Source of the DNA: a virus | Length of the DNA: 47,585 nucleotides | Virus record (IMG/VR): IMGVR_UViG_3300028557_000062 | Location: 1-47,585 of that record | Reading direction: 5' to 3' (one strand) | In this document: one piece after another, positions 1-6,821 of the stretch | Numbering within the stretch: position 1 is the stretch's first letter | Layout of the letters: each line of letters begins with the position of its first letter | Made by a program: the position numbers and the translations under genes | Notes under the pieces: generated by a model | Seen by the model: only the letters and a program-made list of their open reading frames with translations | Databases searched by the model: none | What the model was told of the DNA's origin: nothing

Positions 1-138
1 TATTTTACCGGTCTGCTTGTGTTTTAACTGATATATACAAGGACCACCTTGATAGATTTTTAAAATGTCATTCATAATTATTTTTTGCGGGACAACTCGA
101 GTCATTCCGAGCTGGGTGCTGTAACACTCTAACCGCAT
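1..138 (-). CDS. N-terminal fragment, possible GIY-YIG nuclease
   Basis: A minus-strand reading frame starts at an ATG whose first base is 138 and stays open to the left edge, giving 46 residues of an incomplete protein. Residues about 31-45 read GGPCIYQLKHKQTGK. This resembles the start of a GIY-YIG domain, where an IY pair is followed about nine residues later by GK(I/V)Y. The second half of the signature (YIG) and the catalytic Arg and Glu lie outside the window, so the call is an inference from one short motif. The gene is divergent from the gene at 191, and the 52 bases between them are AT-rich. GIY-YIG proteins in T4-like phages are often homing endonucleases. Confidence 0.4.
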   Translation of the reverse strand, partial: MRLECYSTQLGMTRVVPQKIIMNDILKIYQGGPCIYQLKHKQTGKI

Positions 139-190
139 TATTATTTATTTAAAAGTTGTAAAAAAATACAATGGCTATATTATATAAAGT

Positions 191-859
191 ATGACGTCCC
201 TGGAGCGCAAAATCTTCAACAAGCATTTGATTGTATCTCGTTCCCTTCGTAATAAACCTTTCAAACTCCGTCAGAACTTTGATAACTTCGAACAAGATCC
301 GAAATACATCCATATAAAAAGACTTTCAATATTCTTTTCAAAGTATCCAGACGTTAACATGGATACCTATTTTTTATCTCCTTATAAGCTTTACCCTGAT
401 GTTCAGTATTTTGATTTAGCTTACTTTGCTTCACCTAGAGCAATAAAGTCATATACAATTTACAAACAACAATTGTTTCAAGAATCTCCAGATGCTCAAA
501 AAGATGACGTGAAAGAGTCTCTACAATTTTTAGTTCGTTACTGCCTACAGAATAAAATACAGCTCCACGATTACATCTATCATAAAGATAAAAGCATTGA
601 ACCTATCTGGACTTACCATATTAAGCATAACAAAATTAATCCTTATGTTTTAATGGAGTTTCCTAATATATTTCATACAATACAGGAAATGCCTAAAGAT
701 GAAAGAGAGTTCCTTTTAGGACGTTTCGGAACTAACTTTCTTGATTACCGGACAAAGTATATGAATTCAAAAGAACTTCGACCCTTTATGGAAAAAGCTT
801 TTTACCGTCTAAAACTTTTTGTAGATAAAAACTTGAACTCTGCAAAATACAATACATAA
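191..859 (+). CDS. Possible gp59-like helicase loader (divergent)
   Basis: This 222-residue basic protein has many Lys, Tyr and Phe residues and no membrane segment. I do not recognise it with certainty. Two things suggest the T4 gp59 helicase-loader family. It lies directly upstream of gp32, as gene 59 does in T4, and its length is close to the 217 residues of T4 gp59. The order of helical segments also looks similar: a KR-x-(F/S)-FF-x-KY-like stretch near residues 43-52, a Y-x-x-Y-K segment near 89-93, and a W-x-Y-x-I-K-x-N-K-I-x-x-x-x-L segment near 140-155. In T4 gp59 loads helicase gp41 onto gp32-coated DNA. It could instead be an unrelated phage protein of unknown function. Its stop is 10 bases before the gp32 start. 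Confidence 0.4.
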   Translation: MTSLERKIFNKHLIVSRSLRNKPFKLRQNFDNFEQDPKYIHIKRLSIFFSKYPDVNMDTYFLSPYKLYPDVQYFDLAYFASPRAIKSYTIYKQQLFQESPDAQKDDVKESLQFLVRYCLQNKIQLHDYIYHKDKSIEPIWTYHIKHNKINPYVLMEFPNIFHTIQEMPKDEREFLLGRFGTNFLDYRTKYMNSKELRPFMEKAFYRLKLFVDKNLNSAKYNT

Positions 860-869
860 TATATCAACT

Positions 870-1790
870 ATGACATTCACAAAAAATATGTTTAACGAAA
901 TTAAGGCTTCCTTGTCGAACAATAAAGATAGTTCGTATAAGGATATCATGAAATTTGAACCCGGGAAGACTTACGTTGTTCGTCTTGTCCCTAACGTAAC
1001 TGATCCTAAGACTACAATGTATCATTACTATCACCATTCCTGGAATAGTCTTTGTACTGGCCAGTTTGTTACTACCCTTTGCCCTTCCACTTACGGAGAG
1101 CAATGCCCGATTGATCAATACGTTCTTAAGACCTATAAAACTGGGTCTGCTGAAGATAAAGAGAAGATTAAACCTATCACTCGTAAAGAGAATTGGTTTG
1201 TTAATGCTTATATCATTTCTGATCCTACTAATCCTGAAAACGAAGGTAAAGTTAAGGCTATTCGCTACGGTAAAGAGTTGGCTAAAGTTATTAATGCAGC
1301 TATTGACGGAGATGATGCTGATGAATTTGGTGTTAAGATCTTCGATGTTGCTGAAGGCTGTTCCCTTAAGATCAAATGCGAATCTCGTACTGGTATGGGA
1401 GGCTCTAGAGCGTTTGTTACCTACTCAGCTTCTAAGTTTACTTCACCCTCTAAGCTTGAAGGTGTAGATGCTAAGAAGATTGATGGTATCTATGAGTCTG
1501 TTCTTGAGCTTGATAAGTTCAATAAGCCGAAAACCTATGCTGAACTTCAGCGTATGCTCGATCAGCATTTCTTCTGCATCCAGGATGTCACCTCTGTGGA
1601 AGAACCAGATGAAGAGACTACACCAGTCTCTAAGCCAGCTGTCTCTAAGAAAGATGAAGCTTTGAACTCTATCTTTGCAGGCATTAAAGAATCTACTCAT
1701 AAAGAGGTAGAAGAGAAACCTAAAGCAGAAGAAAAGCCTGCTGTGGATGATACTGATGCTAAACTCAAAGAACTTCTCGCTAGTCTTTAA
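870..1790 (+). CDS. 32: Single-stranded DNA-binding protein gp32
   Basis: This 306-residue protein matches the layout of T4 gp32: a short basic N-terminus for cooperative binding, a core with a zinc-ribbon-like segment, and an acidic C-terminal tail for partner proteins. The core contains PENEGKV followed by a RYGK-like motif (residues about 123-135), characteristic of the family. The zinc segment carries H52, H55, H56, C62, C71 and C79, but the position of T4 Cys90 is Asp82 (sequence QCPIDQY). The tail from about residue 245 is rich in Glu and Lys and ends in DDTDAKLKELLASL, like the acidic end of T4 gp32. It coats single-stranded DNA during replication, recombination and repair. M7 is an alternative start; no Shine-Dalgarno element is visible before either. 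Confidence 0.9.
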   Translation: MTFTKNMFNEIKASLSNNKDSSYKDIMKFEPGKTYVVRLVPNVTDPKTTMYHYYHHSWNSLCTGQFVTTLCPSTYGEQCPIDQYVLKTYKTGSAEDKEKIKPITRKENWFVNAYIISDPTNPENEGKVKAIRYGKELAKVINAAIDGDDADEFGVKIFDVAEGCSLKIKCESRTGMGGSRAFVTYSASKFTSPSKLEGVDAKKIDGIYESVLELDKFNKPKTYAELQRMLDQHFFCIQDVTSVEEPDEETTPVSKPAVSKKDEALNSIFAGIKESTHKEVEEKPKAEEKPAVDDTDAKLKELLASL

Positions 1791-1793
1791 TTT

Positions 1794-2459
1794 ATGTTAA
1801 GAAGTAAAAAGAAACTCCAATACGCTAATCATAATATTCTTCATTCACCTGAAGAGGTTGAAGAACTTATTAACAACGGTGCAAAGGCTTATGAAGCTTA
1901 TCTTGATGCTCTAGGCTTTGATTGGCGTAATGACCCGAATAGCGCAGATACACCTCGTCGAGTTGCTAAGGCGTTTGTTACTGATTTAGCTATGGGGTGT
2001 TATTCTGCACCACCTAAAGTAACCGCCTTCGATAACGTAGATGGTTATGATGGTATGGTATGTCAGAATAATATCAAAGTTGTTTCAATGTGCTCTCATC
2101 ATCATGCTCCTTTTATGGGTGTAGCTCATGTGGCTTATTTACCTGCTAAGAACGGTAAAGTAATTGGTCTATCAAAGCTCAATCGTATTGTAGATTGGTT
2201 TTCAAGAAGGCCTCAGGTTCAAGAAAACCTAACTATGCAGATTCATCAATACATTGATCAAGTTTGTGAGAAAAATAAGGGAGTAGCTGTATTAATTGAG
2301 GCTAATCATACCTGCTGCTCTAACCGGGGCATTAAGCATGATTCTACTATGAGAACTGCCAGAATGTCTGGTTCTTTTTTAGATGAAAAAGATAATTCAA
2401 GGGCTGAGTTTTACAAATTTGTGGAATTTGCCCAAAATAATAAAGGACATATTTCGTAA
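1794..2459 (+). CDS. folE: GTP cyclohydrolase I
   Basis: This 221-residue protein is GTP cyclohydrolase I, which converts GTP to 7,8-dihydroneopterin triphosphate. That product feeds folate or tetrahydropterin synthesis, or the 7-deazaguanine (preQ0) route. Residues 100-104 read CSHHH and supply the zinc ligands Cys100 and His103; the third ligand is Cys174 in [24 protein letters not shown] (125-144) is the highly conserved family block, and a [10 protein letters not shown] segment (52-61) is the usual N-terminal motif. E. coli FolE has Glu after the first zinc Cys, whereas here it is Ser. The gene starts 3 bases after the gp32 stop and ends 1 base before the next start, so it is probably co-transcribed. 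No other pterin or queuosine gene is in the window. Confidence 0.95.
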   Translation: MLRSKKKLQYANHNILHSPEEVEELINNGAKAYEAYLDALGFDWRNDPNSADTPRRVAKAFVTDLAMGCYSAPPKVTAFDNVDGYDGMVCQNNIKVVSMCSHHHAPFMGVAHVAYLPAKNGKVIGLSKLNRIVDWFSRRPQVQENLTMQIHQYIDQVCEKNKGVAVLIEANHTCCSNRGIKHDSTMRTARMSGSFLDEKDNSRAEFYKFVEFAQNNKGHIS

Positions 2460-2460
2460 A

Positions 2461-2898
2461 ATGAGTACTATTGAGGAACAACTTGCAACAGCTATTGTAG
2501 CTAAAATGGCTGGAGTTGAGCTACAAAGAGTTGATGAACATACAATAACTCAGTCCTCTACAGGCCCGGCTGCAAGGATAGACCCTAAGTCATTTCTGCC
2601 CGGCGTTCAGCAGCACCAACAAAGGCAACAAGATGCAATTATTGCTGCTGCTAATCGAGAGGCGGAAATGGCATATCCTTTGCCACCTGAATACGGAAAT
2701 CAGTCTCAGCCCATGCTTCAAACGCTTACAGGTACACCACCAGTCTTAGCACAACCTCAAGCTGACCCTAACCAGCTTACCTTTGATTTCTTAGATGAAG
2801 CTACAACTAAAAAATCTTTAAAACAACTTGATTTAATTGTCGATTACCTGTATTCTATTAATAACAAATTAGATAAGGTACTCTCAAAACGTGACTAA
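2461..2898 (+). CDS. Unknown protein next to the sliding clamp gene
   Basis: This 145-residue protein is not recognised. I chose the ATG at 2461, one base after the folE stop, because the longer frame from 2383 would run back inside folE. The N-terminal 25 residues look helical, the middle (about 45-100) is rich in Gln, Pro and Ala and probably disordered, and the last 30 residues look helical or coiled coil (KKSLKQLDLIVDYLYSINNK). Residues 105-111 (QLTFDFL) resemble a sliding-clamp-binding peptide. The gene ends inside the start of gp45: the coding ends overlap by 8 bases at GTGACTAA. Together these suggest a clamp-associated accessory protein, but that is inference. Confidence 0.7.
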   Translation: MSTIEEQLATAIVAKMAGVELQRVDEHTITQSSTGPAARIDPKSFLPGVQQHQQRQQDAIIAAANREAEMAYPLPPEYGNQSQPMLQTLTGTPPVLAQPQADPNQLTFDFLDEATTKKSLKQLDLIVDYLYSINNKLDKVLSKRD

Positions 2899-3628
2899 TA
2901 TTCTATCTCTTAATAAAGAATCTTTTGTTCAGAAGTTTCTTTTACCTATCAGTAAACTAGCTGATAACGTTTCCATCACTATTGATGATAACGAAGTATT
3001 TACTACTTGTGCCTCTCAGGACGGCTCAGTAGTACTCTTAGCTAGTTATAAAACTGATACAGCTGTTAAAGGTATTCCTCGGATAAACCTTCCTGATGTT
3101 AAGAAGTTTGTTCGTCTTCTTGACTGCGTTGAAGAGAGTAACATCGCATTAACTATTGATGATAATCATCTCAAGTACACAACACCTGCTTTTAAGTTTA
3201 ATTACTATCTTCTAGAGGATAGCTATATGCAGAGGTGCCCGGTTAACCCTGAGAAGATTAAAAAGTTAAAATACGATACTGCTTTTATTCTGCCTAATTC
3301 AAAATTTAATGAAGTGTTAAAAGGTAGCTCAATTGCTACAGACTCTGATAAGTTATATTTTTATACGAAAGATAGTAAAGTTTACTGCGAGCTTAATGAT
3401 CTTGAGAGACAGAATATTAATAATATTACATACCTTGTAACAGACAAATATGTAGGAGAAGATATTAAAAATACCCTACCGCTTAATTTAGAGAATATTC
3501 GTCTGCTTGCTGGTACTAAATGCAATGAATTTACTGTAAAGGTTAATAATGAACTAAAAGTGACGCTTTTTCAAATTGAAGAAAAAGATATAGATATAAA
3601 ATTTATTATATCAGCGCTGGTAAAATGA
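2891..3628 (+). CDS. 45: DNA polymerase sliding clamp gp45
   Basis: This 245-residue protein looks like T4 gp45 (228 residues), the trimeric ring that tethers DNA polymerase to DNA and activates late transcription in T4. The evidence is overall size and alternating beta-strand/helix organisation: an N-terminal LSLNKESFVQKFLLPISKLA segment, the IPRINLPDVKKFVRLL helix (about 62-77), and a C-terminal strand with KVTLFQIEE. It has no enzyme motif, as expected. It starts with GTG at 2891 inside the end of the previous gene, which suggests translational coupling; AAGG about 11 bases upstream is a weak possible ribosome site. The matching clamp-loader ATPase gp44 is at 17645-18550 on the other strand. 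Confidence 0.85.
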   Translation: MTNILSLNKESFVQKFLLPISKLADNVSITIDDNEVFTTCASQDGSVVLLASYKTDTAVKGIPRINLPDVKKFVRLLDCVEESNIALTIDDNHLKYTTPAFKFNYYLLEDSYMQRCPVNPEKIKKLKYDTAFILPNSKFNEVLKGSSIATDSDKLYFYTKDSKVYCELNDLERQNINNITYLVTDKYVGEDIKNTLPLNLENIRLLAGTKCNEFTVKVNNELKVTLFQIEEKDIDIKFIISALVK

Positions 3629-3651
3629 CGCCCTAAAGTATAAGTCTTAAT

Positions 3652-3990
3652 ATGTCAAATAAATTATCCACCCTTGGCTACACCCTGAAACGTCTGAGAG
3701 ATTCAGGCTACTATGCCCATAAACTTTTTACAGAGTATAATGATGCTGATCCTCGGGCATGGACTATTATAATTGACCCTGGAATTAGCTCTGTGTTCTG
3801 TACCTGCTTTGTAAATCAACCCTTTTACGGAGAGTCTTTTTTTGAATTAACAGACGGCGATCAAAGAATTCCAGGCCGCTTAAAACTATCTACTTCTTCT
3901 TTTGAAGTACTTGTTGAACATCTTGTTAAGTTCAACATTAATAATAAAGCTCCAGGCTACAATAAGAAATTTAGTAACACCGATAAATAA
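3652..3990 (+). CDS. Conserved-looking small protein of unknown function
   Basis: This 112-residue soluble protein has no transmembrane segment. Its most distinctive stretch is DPRAWTIIIDPGISSVFCTC at residues 33-52, followed by a predicted beta-rich section and a helical end (SSFEVLVEHLVKF). That pattern of a compact alpha/beta fold looks like a genuine conserved phage protein, but I cannot assign a role. It lies between gp45 and another small unknown gene upstream of the terminase, all on the same strand with short gaps (23 bases before, 6 after), so it is probably expressed with them. Confidence 0.7.
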   Translation: MSNKLSTLGYTLKRLRDSGYYAHKLFTEYNDADPRAWTIIIDPGISSVFCTCFVNQPFYGESFFELTDGDQRIPGRLKLSTSSFEVLVEHLVKFNINNKAPGYNKKFSNTDK

Positions 3991-3996
3991 TAGTGT

Positions 3997-4377
3997 ATGG
4001 CTAAAAGTGATAAAGATAAAAATAAGCCATCTAAAAGAGTTTATCGTAAGAAGAAAACTGAATCCCTTGGCCTGAGTGCTTTAGAGGCTTCTGAAGAAAA
4101 AATACTTCCTGAAAAACAGCTTGCGCAGGTTGAAGAAGTTATTAAGAATGCATTTCTCCGCTTTTATGACAACGCTACTTTAAAACAGTATAAAGTAAAA
4201 GATCTTGAACACTTGGATAGTGTTGTGTCTGAATTTTTAAAAACATTTATGATCTTGGGTTATGACCTAAATGGGGAGAAAGCATTTATTATGCACGCTA
4301 CTAACCCCCATGATAAAGACGCTTTAGTAGAACATCTTCGTACAACTCTACTAGGAATTATCAATGCACAGAGTTAA
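3997..4377 (+). CDS. Unknown basic-tailed protein upstream of terminase
   Basis: This 126-residue protein has a strongly basic, probably disordered N-terminus (about residues 1-24, many Lys and Arg) and a helical domain from about residue 40 to the end, containing a FMILGYDLNGEKAFIMHA segment (86-103). It sits immediately before gp17, which is where small terminase gp16 lies in T4. However, the sequence lacks the T4 gp16 pattern, and the protein at 19248-19757 fits gp16 better. A DNA-binding or transcription-associated role would suit the basic tail but is not shown. A GATAAATA sequence overlaps the preceding stop codon. Confidence 0.65.
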   Translation: MAKSDKDKNKPSKRVYRKKKTESLGLSALEASEEKILPEKQLAQVEEVIKNAFLRFYDNATLKQYKVKDLEHLDSVVSEFLKTFMILGYDLNGEKAFIMHATNPHDKDALVEHLRTTLLGIINAQS

Positions 4378-4385
4378 ATAACTCT

Positions 4386-6173
4386 GTGTCAAAAAAAGCT
4401 AAAGAAGAGATATTTAAAGATCCCTACGAAGACGTTATAATTGAAAACCCTATAGACGATTCTCAGTTCTATAGAGGGGATAAAAATGTACCAAAAGAGG
4501 ATGCCCAGTTTGAGTGGACCCCTGCGATGGTCAAAGAGCTCAAAAAGTGTAAAGAAAATATTGTACACTTTGCTGAAAGTCATTTTTGGATTGTAAATCT
4601 TGATCAGGGTAAGATGAAGATTGAGCTCTATAAGGCTCAAAAACGTGCTCTTAAGTCTCTAGCAGATAATAGGTTTGTCTGTGTCTTAGCCTCCCGTCAA
4701 TGTGGTAAGACAACAATCACTACTATCTACGCACTTTGGAATACCTGCTTCTTTGACGATCAACGTGTCATTATTGTAGCTAATAAAGAAAACACAGCTA
4801 TTAATATTTTTAAAAGAATAAGAATGGCTTATGAAATGTTACCTAACTATCTCAAGCCCGGGGTTAAAGAATATGGTAAAACCGGAGTAACATTTGCTAA
4901 CGGTTCTAGTATTGGTATTAGTACAACCACCTCAACTGCAGCTCGTGGCGATACTGCTTCTATTCTCTGTATTGATGAGGCAGCTTTTATTGATCCTCAT
5001 TTTATGGATGAGTTTTGGAAATCTGTTATACCGATTGTATCATCCGGTAAAAAGACTAAGATCTTCATGGTCAGTACTCCAAACGGATCGAGTAATAAGT
5101 TTTATGAAATTTATTCTGGAGCTGAAAAAGAAACGAACGGCTGGAAGGCTGAAAGGATTGATTGGTGGGATGTTCCCGGGAGAGGTGAAAAGTGGCGAAA
5201 ACAAATGGTATCAGCTTTAGGTTCTGACGAAGCCTTTCAACAAGAGTTCGGTAACACATTTCTTGATGCAGGTAATTCTGCTGTAGGAGCTGCTGTCATC
5301 GAGAGGTTTAAAGAACAAAAGAAACCGGTCATCTATACAGGGGAAGAGGGAGCCTATAAGGTATTTGAGGCTCCGGACACTTCCAAGTTATATGCCATAG
5401 GTGTTGATGTCGGGGAAGGTATTGGGAGAGCCGCGTCCGTGGCCCAGGTTCTTGATATTACAGACCTAACTGAGATAAAGCAAGTAGCTGTTTACGGAAC
5501 TAATGTTGTTGAACCCTATCATTATGCTAACAAGCTGGTTAATTTATGTTCTCAATGGGGTAACCCCCCTTTGCTTGTAGAAAGAAATAACTGTGGAGCT
5601 CAAATTATTGATGCCTTGTTTCATAAACATATGTACGAAAAAATCGTATCATGTTCAAAACTCGCTAATACAGGCTCATTTTCTAATACAAGACACTTAG
5701 GAATTTTATCTCATAATAATTTACGCTTTGCAGGTGTTGCTAACATGCGCTATTGGGTAAACTTTTTGCAAACTGTTCATGTAAATGATGTAGATACAAT
5801 TAAAGAGTTTGAAACTTTCATTCGGTATCCGAATGGCACTTACAGAAAGAAGAATGATTTATTTTATGACGATAGAATTATGTCTCTTGTTTGGTCTTTG
5901 TTTATTTTAGAACCTGAAATCTGTCAACAATATTTTGAAATCCAAGAATTTGATGAACAAAATAAACCTTTAAAGATAAGTAATTTAGATTATTTTGAAG
6001 TAGATAAAAGTTTATACAAGGTAAAAGACTTAAGTAATAGTAATAATATAACAACTTTGGGTATTGATGATGATTTAAAGTATCAGCCATTAGTTTCAGA
6101 AAAAGAACTGGAAAAAATGTTTGATACCTCAGATATGGATGATTTAATGTCTCAGGGTTGGAAGCCAATGTAA
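4386..6173 (+). CDS. 17: Terminase large subunit gp17
   Basis: This 595-residue protein is the packaging motor ATPase and headful nuclease. Residues 103-110 (SRQCGKTT) are the Walker A loop, with Arg-Gln as in T4 gp17. Residues 194-199 (LCIDEA) are Walker B with the catalytic Glu, and STPNG at 230-234 is the coupling motif. The C-terminal RNase H-like nuclease domain shows Asp341 in GVDVGEG, Glu399 in LLVERNN, and the Asp pair 495/496 in YDDRIM. It starts at GTG 4386, eight bases after the previous stop; the next in-frame ATG (residue 48) would remove conserved N-terminal sequence. T4 gp17 has 610 residues, so this is full length. It should dock on the portal, which is not in this window. Confidence 0.96.
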   Translation: MSKKAKEEIFKDPYEDVIIENPIDDSQFYRGDKNVPKEDAQFEWTPAMVKELKKCKENIVHFAESHFWIVNLDQGKMKIELYKAQKRALKSLADNRFVCVLASRQCGKTTITTIYALWNTCFFDDQRVIIVANKENTAINIFKRIRMAYEMLPNYLKPGVKEYGKTGVTFANGSSIGISTTTSTAARGDTASILCIDEAAFIDPHFMDEFWKSVIPIVSSGKKTKIFMVSTPNGSSNKFYEIYSGAEKETNGWKAERIDWWDVPGRGEKWRKQMVSALGSDEAFQQEFGNTFLDAGNSAVGAAVIERFKEQKKPVIYTGEEGAYKVFEAPDTSKLYAIGVDVGEGIGRAASVAQVLDITDLTEIKQVAVYGTNVVEPYHYANKLVNLCSQWGNPPLLVERNNCGAQIIDALFHKHMYEKIVSCSKLANTGSFSNTRHLGILSHNNLRFAGVANMRYWVNFLQTVHVNDVDTIKEFETFIRYPNGTYRKKNDLFYDDRIMSLVWSLFILEPEICQQYFEIQEFDEQNKPLKISNLDYFEVDKSLYKVKDLSNSNNITTLGIDDDLKYQPLVSEKELEKMFDTSDMDDLMSQGWKPM

Positions 6174-6174
6174 T

Positions 6175-6783
6175 ATGCCAGATAACGACCTTTGCGAGAC
6201 TCCACAACCAACCCAGCAATCAGTTCTTAATAGATCTGGTAAGGATAAATTTTTACTCGTTTTAAATTTACCTCAGGTTTTAAGAAAACAAACTCTTTCA
6301 AACGATTTACTAAAAATAGACCCCTTACAAATTAGTATCTTCGGAACTGTAGTACCCCCTATACAAGTTCCAAGCAATGAGGTTCGTTACGGAGGACAGT
6401 CGTATAATGTTTCTTCATATACCCGGCCAAATTACCCACCCCTTCCAGTAAACTTTATTGTTGATAATAGTTTTCATAATTACTGGGTACTATGGAAGTG
6501 GTTATCAATTTTAAATGATCCTAACTCAAGCTATTACACTGGTACAGATCCAAAACTAGAAACTTGGAAAGATAGAACTGAAACTGGTATAGTTACTGAA
6601 TATCAAACCAATTTTTCAATTTTAGGTTTAAACGAGTATAATGAAAAAAGTATAGAATTTGTATTCTATAATGCGTTTATTACCAATTTAGGTGGCATCA
6701 ATTATGACTATAATGATCCGGAGTTTATAAAATCTTCTGTAGATTTTCAATTTTCTAAACTAGATGTAATTATTCCTACATAA
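6175..6783 (+). CDS. Tail-tube-fold structural protein
   Basis: This 202-residue protein lies between the terminase and the tail sheath. Its central and C-terminal part follows the pattern of phage tail-tube proteins: strands ending in VPPIQVPSNEVRYGGQ (60-75), then a strand with PLPVNFIVDNSF, an amphipathic helix with YWVLWKWLSIL (102-113), and a final strand SSVDFQFSKLDVI. This resembles the gp19 family and the tube-like domains of gp48/gp54, but it is not the main tube protein, which is at 9111. It could be a tail terminator, a tube-tip protein or another baseplate tube-like component. The start is separated from the gp17 stop by a single base (TAATATG). The first 25 residues look flexible. 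Confidence 0.6.
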   Translation: MPDNDLCETPQPTQQSVLNRSGKDKFLLVLNLPQVLRKQTLSNDLLKIDPLQISIFGTVVPPIQVPSNEVRYGGQSYNVSSYTRPNYPPLPVNFIVDNSFHNYWVLWKWLSILNDPNSSYYTGTDPKLETWKDRTETGIVTEYQTNFSILGLNEYNEKSIEFVFYNAFITNLGGINYDYNDPEFIKSSVDFQFSKLDVIIPT

Positions 6784-6800
6784 AAAAATACCATAAAAAG

Positions 6801-6808
6801 CATAAATA
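6801..6808 (+). promoter_or_regulatory. Late-promoter-like CATAAATA before tail sheath
   Basis: CATAAATA differs by one base from the T4 late promoter TATAAATA. It lies 13 bases before the sheath ATG in a 38-base AT-rich gap, one of the larger gaps in the tail cluster. Late transcription of gp18 would be expected. In such AT-rich sequence a chance match is possible. Confidence 0.3.
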
Positions 6809-6821
6809 ATAATACAAGATT

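Noticed and set aside
864-1118. Minus-strand frame opposite gp32
   Set aside because: It lies wholly over conserved gp32 coding sequence and shows no domain; it is a shadow frame.
2383-2460. Upstream extension of the unknown gene before gp45
   Set aside because: It would run through the end of folE in another frame; the ATG at 2461 directly after the folE stop is the natural start.
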